Assembly: GCA_035286465.1 (NCBI GenBank)
Contig: DATEDF010000132.1
Coordinates: 7,174 to 71,173, forward strand
DNA from: Fen-1231 sp035286465
GTDB taxonomy: Bacteria; Gemmatimonadota; Gemmatimonadetes; Gemmatimonadales; Gemmatimonadaceae
DNA: 64,000 nt
Reading direction: 5' to 3'
The translations under genes and the position numbers were made by a program. Under the pieces are notes generated by a model, which saw only the letters and a program-made list of their open reading frames with translations, was not told where the DNA came from and ran no database searches. Positions 42,362 through 49,203 of this stretch are shown in pieces. Position 1 is the first letter of the stretch; every line of letters starts with the position of its first letter.

Positions 42362-43387
42362 GTGTTCATTGACCACGCGAGGATCCGCGTCACCGCCGGC
42401 ACCGGCGGCTCGGGCTGCACCTCGTTCCGCCGCGAGTGGCGTCAGCCCATGGGCGGCCCCGACGGCGGCGACGGGGGCCGCGGGGGTGACGTCGTCGTGC
42501 GCGGCGACCACAACCTCGCCACGCTCCTCGATTACACCTATCGCGACGCGTGGACCGCCGAGCGCGGCGAGCACGGGATGGGCTCCAACAAGACCGGCCG
42601 CTCGGGCAAGAGCGTCGTGCTCCCCGTGCCGCCCGGCACGGTCATTCGGGATGCGGGATCCGGTACGCTCGTCGGCGAGATTCTCGAGGCGGGCGAGGAA
42701 CTCGTCGTCGCCAGGGGCGGCCGCGGAGGGAAGGGCAACGCCTTCTTCGCGACTTCGACGCATCAGGCGCCCCGCGAATGGCAGCCGGGCGAGGAAGGCG
42801 AGACGCACACGCTCGAGCTGGAGCTCAAGCTCATCGCCGATGTGGGGCTCGTCGGCGAGCCAAACGCGGGCAAGTCCACGCTGCTTTCGGTCATCTCCGC
42901 CGCGCGGCCCAGGATCGCCGACTATCCCTTCACGACGCTCACGCCCAACCTCGGTGTCGTGCAGCTCTCCGACCACCGGACGTTCGTGGTCGCGGACATT
43001 CCCGGCATCATCGAAGGCGCGCACGAAGGAAAGGGGCTCGGGCTCCAGTTCCTCCGCCACATCGAGCGCACGCGGGCGCTGGCGTTCCTCGTCCCGGTGG
43101 ACGCGGGCGACTGCCAGGCGACGTACGACCGGCTCCGCGCCGAGATCGGCGCATACTCGAGCGAGCTGGCAGCGAAGCCACATTGCGTGGTGTTCACCAA
43201 GCTCGACCTGCTTGGTGAGTCGCCCGCGCCCCGGATCGAGGCGCCAGGCGCGTTCGGCGCCTTCGCCATCTCGGCGCCCGCGCGACAAGGTCTGGAGGAG
43301 CTCCAGGACGCCTGGTGGCGCAAGCTGCTCGAGCTGCGGAAGGCGGAAGGGCACGCCCGGACGGCCTTCGGCGCGCCGGATCCGTGA
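42362..43387 (+). CDS. obg: GTPase Obg/CgtA
   Basis: Essential GTPase that helps mature the 50S subunit. The N-terminal Obg domain is rich in glycine (GTGGSGCTSFRREWRQPMGG and GGDGGRGGDV). The G domain carries GEPNAGKST (G1, residues 165-173), DIPGIIEGA (G3) and FTKLDL (G4 NKxD-like). The long C-terminal OCT extension of some Obg proteins is missing; the protein ends at 341 residues. GTG 42362 is chosen because the Obg domain begins at once. The stop overlaps the dprA start. Confidence 0.92.
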   Translation: MFIDHARIRVTAGTGGSGCTSFRREWRQPMGGPDGGDGGRGGDVVVRGDHNLATLLDYTYRDAWTAERGEHGMGSNKTGRSGKSVVLPVPPGTVIRDAGSGTLVGEILEAGEELVVARGGRGGKGNAFFATSTHQAPREWQPGEEGETHTLELELKLIADVGLVGEPNAGKSTLLSVISAARPRIADYPFTTLTPNLGVVQLSDHRTFVVADIPGIIEGAHEGKGLGLQFLRHIERTRALAFLVPVDAGDCQATYDRLRAEIGAYSSELAAKPHCVVFTKLDLLGESPAPRIEAPGAFGAFAISAPARQGLEELQDAWWRKLLELRKAEGHARTAFGAPDP

Positions 43388-44301
43388 TCGCGCCGCGCGT
43401 GGTTGAGTCGCGCGTGGTTGAGCCGCGCGTGATCGAGCCGCGTGTGATCGAACGGGGCGACGCGGCGTATCCCGAGGCCGCCCTCCGCGCCCTCCGGCAT
43501 CCGCCCGAGCGGCTCTACGCGCTGGGGAAGCCCGCCGCGCTTGACGGCGCCCCCGAGCGCCTCGTGGCGATCGTCGGCACGCGCGACGCGTCGCCGTACG
43601 GGATTCGCGTCGCCACCGAGCTGGGCCGCGCCTTCGCCGCGGCGGGGATCGGCGTCGTCAGCGGCTTGGCCCGCGGCATTGACTCGGCGGCGCACCGCGC
43701 GGCGCTCGAGGCCGGGGGGTGGACGATCGCCGTGCTCGGAACCGGGGTGGACGTCCCGTATCCCGCCGCCCACCGGGCTCTCCACGCCCGGCTGGCGGCC
43801 GACGGGCTCGTGCTGTCCGAGAACGAGCCGGGCACGCCGGCCGCCCCCGGGTGCTTCCCCCGCCGGAACCGGATAATCGCCGCCTTGGCGAAGGTCACCA
43901 TCGTGGTGGAGGCGCCGTACAAGTCGGGCGCGGTGAACACCGCGAGCCAGGCATTCGCTCTCTGCCGGACGGTGGCGGCCGTTCCGGGGCCGATTGACTC
44001 GCCACGGTCGGCCGGATCCAACCAGCTCCTTCGAGACAGCGCACACGTCATCGCGACTGTGGACGATGCGCTGGGGTTCTACGGAGTGTCGCGAAATCGC
44101 ACAGGGGCGAGGCCCGAGCTTGGGAATCTGGAGGCGCAGATCTGGGATGTCCTGGCGGCCGGCTCGGCCACTCCGGACGTGCTGGGGGAGAGGGCAGGGC
44201 TGTCGGTGCGGCAGGTGCTGGAGGGGGTGGCGCGGCTGGAGGTGTGCGGGCTGGTTCAGCAGGGGGCGGGCGGGGAGGTGGAGCGGGTGGCGATCGGGTG
44301 A
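43384..44301 (+). CDS. dprA: DNA processing protein DprA
   Basis: Loads RecA onto incoming single-stranded DNA during natural transformation. The Rossmann-like core shows VAIVGTRDASPYG, SGLARGIDSAAHRAAL, TGVDVPYP, SENEPG and FPRRNRIIAAL, all typical. A winged-helix-like C-terminus follows (VRQVLEGVARLEVCGLVQQ). The N-terminus carries four copies of a five-residue unit RV[VI]E[SP] encoded by a 15-bp repeat. Length is 305 residues. GTG 43384 overlaps the obg stop by four bases. Confidence 0.9.
   Translation: MIAPRVVESRVVEPRVIEPRVIERGDAAYPEAALRALRHPPERLYALGKPAALDGAPERLVAIVGTRDASPYGIRVATELGRAFAAAGIGVVSGLARGIDSAAHRAALEAGGWTIAVLGTGVDVPYPAAHRALHARLAADGLVLSENEPGTPAAPGCFPRRNRIIAALAKVTIVVEAPYKSGAVNTASQAFALCRTVAAVPGPIDSPRSAGSNQLLRDSAHVIATVDDALGFYGVSRNRTGARPELGNLEAQIWDVLAAGSATPDVLGERAGLSVRQVLEGVARLEVCGLVQQGAGGEVERVAIG
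43390..43452 (+). repeat. 15-bp tandem repeat in the dprA 5' end
   Basis: About four copies of a 15-bp unit (consensus CGCGTGGTTGAGCCG / CGCGTGATCGAGCCG) encode repeated RVVEP/RVIEP. The unit length keeps the reading frame. Confidence 0.75.
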
Positions 44302-44347
44302 ATGTGCCCGCCCCGTCCACGGGGTGGCGAAGCCGACACTTGGGTCG

Positions 44348-44401
44348 GCTTGGTGACGTCGGCCCGGGTTCAGCTTGGTGACGTCGGCCCGGGATCGGCT
44401 T
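44348..44401. repeat. 25-bp direct repeats
   Basis: GCTTGGTGACGTCGGCCCGG occurs at 44348 and 44373; a third truncated copy begins at 44398, at the edge of the MITE-like element. The spacing is exactly 25 bp. Confidence 0.7.
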
Positions 44402-44582
44402 GGCGAAGTTCACCACAGAACACGCAGAACACGCAGAACCGGCCACGAACGAAGGCCTGAAGTTGATTCTTGAATGAACTCACAACTTATTCTCAGTCAA
44501 TGCGTTGAGAAACCACTTTAGGTCATTCTCATCCGCTGTTTCTGCGTGGTCTGCGTGTTCTGCGGCTACTTCGCGAGGCCGA
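44395..44582. mobile_element. MITE-like element, 188 bp
   Basis: The ends form imperfect terminal inverted repeats of about 44 bp (44395-44439 and 44538-44582). Both contain CGAAGT followed by CAGAACACGCAGA-type 9-bp units. The interior (about 44460-44530) is AT-rich and non-coding. Such a non-autonomous element would need a transposase encoded elsewhere. Target-site duplications are not clear. Confidence 0.5.
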
Positions 44583-44608
44583 ACTCGGCGTCTGCTTCAG
44601 AGGCGCCG

Positions 44609-45733
44609 GTGACGGCCGCGAGGCACCTCTACGTCCACGTGCCGTTCTGCAGCCGCCGGTGCAGCTACTGCGACTTCGCCATCGCGGTCCGCCGCTCGGT
44701 GCCGGTGGCGGACTACCTCGACGCGCTCGCCGCCGAGCTGGAGAGGCGGCTGGACGAGGCGCCGATGGGGCCTCTGGAGACCGTCTACCTGGGCGGCGGA
44801 ACCCCCTCGAAGCTTGGGCCCGATGGCGTGGCCGGCCTGCTCGATTCCGTGAGGCAGGCGGGCGTCCGGAACTCTGGTCACCTCGCCGAGGTCACCATCG
44901 AGGCGAACCCTGAGGACGTCACCCCCGCCGCGGCCGCCGCCTGGAGGGCCGCAGGAGTCAATCGCCTGTCACTCGGGGCGCAGTCGTTCCATGAAGGGGC
45001 TCTGAAATGGATGCACCGGACGCACGACGCCGGCGCGATCGGGCGCGCGGTGCGCGTCGGCCGCGAGACCGGAATCAGCGACCTCTCGCTGGACCTCATC
45101 TTCGCCCTGCCGGCGCACCTCGACCGAGACTGGGAAGCCGACCTGTCCGCGGCGATCGCTCTCGAGCCCGACCACCTCTCACTCTACGGCCTCACTGTCG
45201 AGCCGCACACGCCGCTCGGCCGCTGGGCCGCGCGCGGCGATGTTCGCGAGGCGCCGGAAGAGCGCTACGCGTCCGAGTTCCTGCTCGCGCACCGGACGCT
45301 GGCCTCCGCCGGCTTCGCGCACTACGAGGTGTCGAACTTCGCCCGTCCCGATCACGAGAGCCGGCACAACTCCGCCTACTGGCGGCGAGTTCCCTACCTC
45401 GGCATCGGCCCATCCGCCCACTCCTTCGATGGCGCGGCGCGTCGCTGGAACGAGCGAGAATACGCGGCGTGGAAGATGCGGGCGAAGCGCGGGGAGGACC
45501 CGGTCGCGGGAGTCGAGCTGCTGAACAAAGAGAACGAACGCGCTGAAGTCGTGTACCTGGGGCTGCGGACGTCCGAAGGACTTTCCACCACGGCAGGCGA
45601 TGAGCGGGTTGTGGAGCAATGGGGGACTCGCGGCTGGGCGGAGGTTTCTGGCGGCCGGGTGGTGCTCACGGCGGAGGGGTGGCTGCGCCTCGACAGTCTG
45701 GCAGCCGCCTTGACCGCTGAGCGAAGTCGTTAG
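44609..45733 (+). CDS. hemW: Radical SAM heme chaperone HemW
   Basis: HemN-like protein that delivers heme; older annotation calls it oxygen-independent coproporphyrinogen oxidase. The radical-SAM cysteines C14, C18 and C21 (CSRRCSYC) follow a YVHVPF strand. LGGGTPSKL, NPEDVTP, RLSLGAQSF and DLIFALP are the usual family motifs. The cysteine downstream of the cluster that distinguishes true HemN is absent, which fits HemW. Length is 374 residues. GTG 44609 is chosen; the upstream open frame runs into the MITE-like repeat. The hrcA promoter overlaps its 3' end. Confidence 0.9.
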   Translation: MTAARHLYVHVPFCSRRCSYCDFAIAVRRSVPVADYLDALAAELERRLDEAPMGPLETVYLGGGTPSKLGPDGVAGLLDSVRQAGVRNSGHLAEVTIEANPEDVTPAAAAAWRAAGVNRLSLGAQSFHEGALKWMHRTHDAGAIGRAVRVGRETGISDLSLDLIFALPAHLDRDWEADLSAAIALEPDHLSLYGLTVEPHTPLGRWAARGDVREAPEERYASEFLLAHRTLASAGFAHYEVSNFARPDHESRHNSAYWRRVPYLGIGPSAHSFDGAARRWNEREYAAWKMRAKRGEDPVAGVELLNKENERAEVVYLGLRTSEGLSTTAGDERVVEQWGTRGWAEVSGGRVVLTAEGWLRLDSLAAALTAERSR

Positions 45734-45739
45734 TATACT
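45710..45739 (+). promoter_or_regulatory. Sigma-70 type promoter of hrcA, likely leaderless
   Basis: TTGACC (45710-45715) and TATACT (45734-45739) are separated by 18 bp; each differs from consensus at one position. The ATG of hrcA is 7 nt after the -10, so the transcript would start at or next to the initiation codon. The -35 overlaps the end of hemW. No CIRCE inverted repeat is seen. Confidence 0.75.
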
Positions 45740-45746
45740 TCAACTT

Positions 45747-46790
45747 ATGCCAGCATCGGAACTCTCCGACCGCGAGCGGCAGATACTCGAAGCGGTCATC
45801 GAATCGTATGTGGAGACCGCGGAGCCGGCCGGCTCGCGGACCCTCTCCCGGCGCTTTGGGCTCGGGGTGTCGCCGGCGACCATCCGCAACACGATGAGCG
45901 ATCTGGAGGAGAAGGGCTTCCTCTTCCATCCGCACACGTCGGCGGGGCGCATTCCGACGGAGAAGGCGTACCGGCTCTACGTGGACGAGCTGCTGCGCGT
46001 CCGGCCGATTGCGTCCGCGGAGCACGCACAGCTCGCGACGGAGATCTCGGCCGGCGGTTCCGCGATCGAGTCCATCCTGCGCCGCGCGGCGCAGAGTCTG
46101 GGCGTGCTGACCCAGGAACTGGGCGTGGCGCTGGGCCCGCGGCTCGACGAGACGGTGCTCGAGCGGCTCGAGATCGTGCGGCTCACGAGCGAGAAACTCA
46201 TTCTCGTGCTCTCGCTCGCCGGCGGCGCCGTGCGAACGATCTTCATCGAGGTCAAGGGCGAGATCGCGGACGAAGCGCTGGCCGAAGTGCAGCTCGTGCT
46301 GAACGAGCGCCTCGGCGGGCTCACGCTTTCGGAGATTCGCCAGTCGCTCGCGTCGCGGCTGCGCGACGCGTCGGCACCGGGGGGCGCCACGGAGCTCCTC
46401 AACATCTTCCTGCAGGAGGGGGAGCAACTCTTCGACGTCCCGAGCGCGGGAGACCGTGACGCCGTGCTGCTCGGGCAGGCGTCGCTCCTGGCGGACCAGC
46501 CGGAGTTCGCGAGCGGCCAGCGCATGCGGCGGCTCATCGAGCTGACGGAGACGCGCACGGAACTTGCGAATCTCCTCCGGCGGCGTCTTTCGGCGACCGG
46601 CGTGTCCATCACGATCGGCAGCGAGCACGGGAACGCGCTGCCTGGTGGGCTGACGGTCGTGACGGCGGAATACCGGGCCGGCAGTCTGGCGGGGGTGATC
46701 GGGGTGATCGGGCCGACGCGCATGCCGTACGAGAAGGTGATTGCGCTGGTGACTCATACTTCATCGCTCGTTACGGAATTGCTCGCGTAG
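45747..46790 (+). CDS. hrcA: Heat-inducible transcription repressor HrcA
   Basis: Represses chaperone genes by binding CIRCE. The N-terminal winged helix contains LSDRERQILEAVIESYVETAEPAGSRTLSR and VSPATIRNTMSDLEEKGFL (recognition helix), then HPHTSAGRIPTEKAYRLYVD, all diagnostic. The C-terminal GAF-like and dimerisation region has GGLTVVTAEYRAG and GVIGVIGPTRMPYEKV. Length is 347 residues. grpE and dnaK are not between hrcA and dnaJ, unlike many bacteria. No CIRCE site is seen near this gene, so its target is probably elsewhere (groES/EL). Confidence 0.93.
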   Translation: MPASELSDRERQILEAVIESYVETAEPAGSRTLSRRFGLGVSPATIRNTMSDLEEKGFLFHPHTSAGRIPTEKAYRLYVDELLRVRPIASAEHAQLATEISAGGSAIESILRRAAQSLGVLTQELGVALGPRLDETVLERLEIVRLTSEKLILVLSLAGGAVRTIFIEVKGEIADEALAEVQLVLNERLGGLTLSEIRQSLASRLRDASAPGGATELLNIFLQEGEQLFDVPSAGDRDAVLLGQASLLADQPEFASGQRMRRLIELTETRTELANLLRRRLSATGVSITIGSEHGNALPGGLTVVTAEYRAGSLAGVIGVIGPTRMPYEKVIALVTHTSSLVTELLA

Positions 46791-46831
46791 CCGTGAACGA
46801 CAACGACGCGCAGTTGTCTTGAGGTCTCCGG

Positions 46832-47959
46832 ATGGCTGACTACTACACCGTGCTGCGCGTGTCGCGGACCGCCTCGGACGACGAGATCAAGGCGTCGTAC
46901 CGGCGGCTCGCGATGCAGTACCATCCCGACCGGAACAGCGGGTCGAAGGCTTCCGAAGAGCGGTTCAAGGAGATCACCGAGGCGTACGACGTGCTGCGCG
47001 ATCCGGAGAAGCGCGCGGCGTACGACCGTTACGGCGAGGCCGGGCTCCGGCGCGGCGCGGGCGCGGGCGGGTTCCATCACGTGGACCTGTCCGAAGCGCT
47101 CAACATCTTCATGCGCGACTTCGGCTTCGGCGACCTGTTCGGCGGTGGCGGCCGGACGCAGGCCGGCCCGCCGACGGGCGCGGACGTCAGGATTGACATC
47201 CGGCTCACGCTCGCGGAGGTCGCGAGCGGCGTGACGAGGACCGTCAAGGCGAGGTTGCTCGATCCGTGCGCGCGGTGCGAGGGGACGGGCGCGGAGCCAG
47301 GGACCAGGGCCACGCGGTGCGCGACGTGCGGCGGGCAGGGCGAGGTGCGGCTGTCGCAGCGGTCGTTCTTCGGGCCGTTCGCGAGCGTCGCGCCGTGTCC
47401 GACCTGCCGCGGCGAGGGAGTGTCCATCGCGTCGCCCTGCCGCGCGTGCCGCGGCGAGGGGCGGCAGCGGGGCGACCATTCGATTCCCATCACGGTTCCG
47501 GCGGGCGTCTCGACGGGGCAGTATCTGCACCTGCGGGGTGTCGGCAACGCGGGCGCCCGTGGCGGCGCCCGCGGCGACATCATCGTGATGCTCGAGGTGG
47601 AGGACGACGAGCGCTTCGAGCGCGACGGGGAGGATCTGTACACGGAGGTGCTCGTCACCTTCCCGCAGGCGGTGCTGGGCGCCGACGTCACCGTGCCCGG
47701 CGTCACGGCGCCGCACACGCTGCACGTGCCCGCAGGCACGCAGAGTGGGCAGGTCTTCCAGCTCGGGGGACGCGGGTTGCCGCGCGTGAACGCGAGCGGC
47801 ACGGGGGACCTGCACGTTCGCGTGCAGGTGTGGACGCCCACGGACGTCGCGGCGGAGGAGCGGGCGCTGCTCGAGTCGCTCGCGCAGGTCACGGCGGCGC
47901 CGCCGGAGAAGCGCTCGAAGGGGTTCTGGGCGAAGATGCGGGAGGCGCTCGGCGCGTGA
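46832..47959 (+). CDS. dnaJ: Chaperone protein DnaJ
   Basis: Hsp40 co-chaperone of DnaK. The J domain holds the HPD motif at residues 31-33 (YHPDRN). A glycine/phenylalanine-rich linker follows, then four CxxCxGxG zinc motifs (CARCEGTG, CATCGGQG, CPTCRGEG, CRACRGEG) and a C-terminal substrate-binding domain with TVPAGVSTGQYL. Length is 375 residues, typical. It lies 41 bp after hrcA with a purine-rich TTGAGG before the ATG. Its stop overlaps the rsmE start. Confidence 0.95.
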   Translation: MADYYTVLRVSRTASDDEIKASYRRLAMQYHPDRNSGSKASEERFKEITEAYDVLRDPEKRAAYDRYGEAGLRRGAGAGGFHHVDLSEALNIFMRDFGFGDLFGGGGRTQAGPPTGADVRIDIRLTLAEVASGVTRTVKARLLDPCARCEGTGAEPGTRATRCATCGGQGEVRLSQRSFFGPFASVAPCPTCRGEGVSIASPCRACRGEGRQRGDHSIPITVPAGVSTGQYLHLRGVGNAGARGGARGDIIVMLEVEDDERFERDGEDLYTEVLVTFPQAVLGADVTVPGVTAPHTLHVPAGTQSGQVFQLGGRGLPRVNASGTGDLHVRVQVWTPTDVAAEERALLESLAQVTAAPPEKRSKGFWAKMREALGA

Positions 47960-48744
47960 TCAACTTCGTGACCGCCGATCCGTTCGCGCCCGGGCAGACG
48001 ATCACCCTGGGCGAGGACGAGGCGCACCACATCCGCGTACGCCGGCTCGAGCTGGGGCAGCAGGTGGGGCTGCTCGACGGGCGCGGCACGTGCGGCACCG
48101 GCGTGCTCGTGCGCCTCGCGAAGCGGCACGCCGCCGTGACCGTGGAGAGCGCGACGACTGCGGAGCCGCCGCCGTCGGTGCACCTGATGCTGCCGGTCGC
48201 GGACCGCGACCGGATGCTCTGGCTCGCGGAGAAGGCGACTGAGCTGGGCGCCACGAGCTGGCGGCCGGTGCTCTGGAAGCGCTCGAAGAGCGTGCATCCG
48301 CGGGGCGACGGCCCGGTGTTCCGCCAGAAGGTGGCCGCGCGGATGGCGGGCGCGCTCGAGCAGTCGCGCGGTGCGTGGCTCCCGGTCATCTATCCGAGCG
48401 CCACGCTGGAGCGCGCGATCACGGCGACGCCCGAGGGGCCGCGCCTCGTCCTCGACCTCCGCGGCGAGCCCATCGCGACGCTGGTCGCGCAGGCGCTCGA
48501 GTCCGTGCGCGAGTACGGGGCCGGCCGCCTCCGCCCGATCACGCTCGCCGTCGGACCCGAAGGCGGCATCGAGGAGTACGAGCTGGACGCGCTCCAGCGC
48601 GCGGGGTTCCGCGCCGTCTCGATCGGCAACACGACCCTGCGCTTCGAGACCGCCGCCGTCGCGGCGCTCGCCGTCGTGCGGAGCGCGCTCGCGACGCTCC
48701 CGCCGACGATCACGGGAGTGAAGGAGGAGATGCCCGATGGCTGA
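47956..48744 (+). CDS. rsmE: 16S rRNA (uracil-1498-N3)-methyltransferase
   Basis: SPOUT-class enzyme that methylates U1498 of 16S rRNA. An N-terminal PUA-like part (GEDEAHHIRVRRLELGQQVGLLDG) precedes the knotted domain, with EKATELGATSWRPVLWKRS, AVGPEGGIEEYEL and IGNTTLRFETAAVAAL, the conserved cofactor-binding loops. Length is 262 residues. GTG 47956 overlaps the dnaJ stop by four bases, a common dnaJ-rsmE arrangement. Confidence 0.92.
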   Translation: MINFVTADPFAPGQTITLGEDEAHHIRVRRLELGQQVGLLDGRGTCGTGVLVRLAKRHAAVTVESATTAEPPPSVHLMLPVADRDRMLWLAEKATELGATSWRPVLWKRSKSVHPRGDGPVFRQKVAARMAGALEQSRGAWLPVIYPSATLERAITATPEGPRLVLDLRGEPIATLVAQALESVREYGAGRLRPITLAVGPEGGIEEYELDALQRAGFRAVSIGNTTLRFETAAVAALAVVRSALATLPPTITGVKEEMPDG

Positions 48745-49078
48745 GTCGTGCCTCTTCTGCAGGATCGCCGGGGGCGAGATTCCCGCGAAGCTCGTCGCCG
48801 AGAGCGACACGTGCCTCGCCTTCCGCGACATCGGCCCGCAGGCGCCCGTGCACATGCTGGTGATTCCGCGCGCCCACGTGCCCTCGGTGAACGAGCTGAC
48901 CGATGCGTCGGTGATCGGCGAGATGACGCTGCTCGCGCGGCGCATCGCGAGGGGCGAGGGGATCGCCGAGTCCGGCTACCGGCTCGTGATCAACACGAAC
49001 GCGCATGGCGGGCAAACGGTGTTCCATCTGCACCTGCACCTGCTCGGGGGGAGGGAGATGCGGTGGCCGCCGGGGTAA
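48737..49078 (+). CDS. HIT-family nucleotide-binding hydrolase (HinT-like)
   Basis: Small histidine-triad protein of 113 residues. CLFCRIAGGEIPAKLV at the N-terminus and NAHGGQTVFHLHLHLLGG, which contains HxHxHxx, place it with HinT-type phosphoramidases. The catalytic histidine is the middle one of the HLHLH run. The CxxC pair near the start may bind zinc. ATG 48737 overlaps the rsmE 3' end by eight bases. Confidence 0.9.
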   Translation: MAESCLFCRIAGGEIPAKLVAESDTCLAFRDIGPQAPVHMLVIPRAHVPSVNELTDASVIGEMTLLARRIARGEGIAESGYRLVINTNAHGGQTVFHLHLHLLGGREMRWPPG

Positions 49079-49096
49079 CCACCACCGCGACGGCGA

Positions 49097-49124
49097 GTAG
49101 ACGGTAGACGGTAGACCGTTCACG
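49097..49124. repeat. GTAGACG heptad repeat
   Basis: About three copies of GTAGACG run into CCGTTCACG between the HIT gene and the M2 peptidase gene. The same unit and ending occur inverted at 21919-21953 inside the ligase gene. Confidence 0.65.
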
Positions 49125-49203
49125 TATGCTGAGGCGCGCGGGGCTCTTTCGCGACGCCATCCCGAGCCCTAGCGTTTCGAGTCGGACCTCTACGGAGTAA
49201 CCC

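Larger units (their letters stand above)
44302..44608. other. Repeat-filled gap between dprA and hemW
   Basis: No gene is seen in this 307-bp gap. It holds two hairpins just after dprA, with arms CCCCG/CGGGG at about 44311-44324 and AGCCGAC/GTCGGCT at 44331-44350. These are followed by 25-bp direct repeats and then the MITE-like element. The centre is markedly AT-rich compared with its surroundings. Confidence 0.6.

Noticed and set aside
44546..44608. Upstream extension of hemW (frame open to 44546)
   Set aside because: The extra codons are encoded by the MITE-like terminal repeat, and the HemW family sequence starts right after GTG 44609.
44609..45733. True coproporphyrinogen dehydrogenase HemN
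   Set aside because: The cluster is CxxxCxxC without the extra Cys that follows in HemN, and the length of 374 suits HemW.
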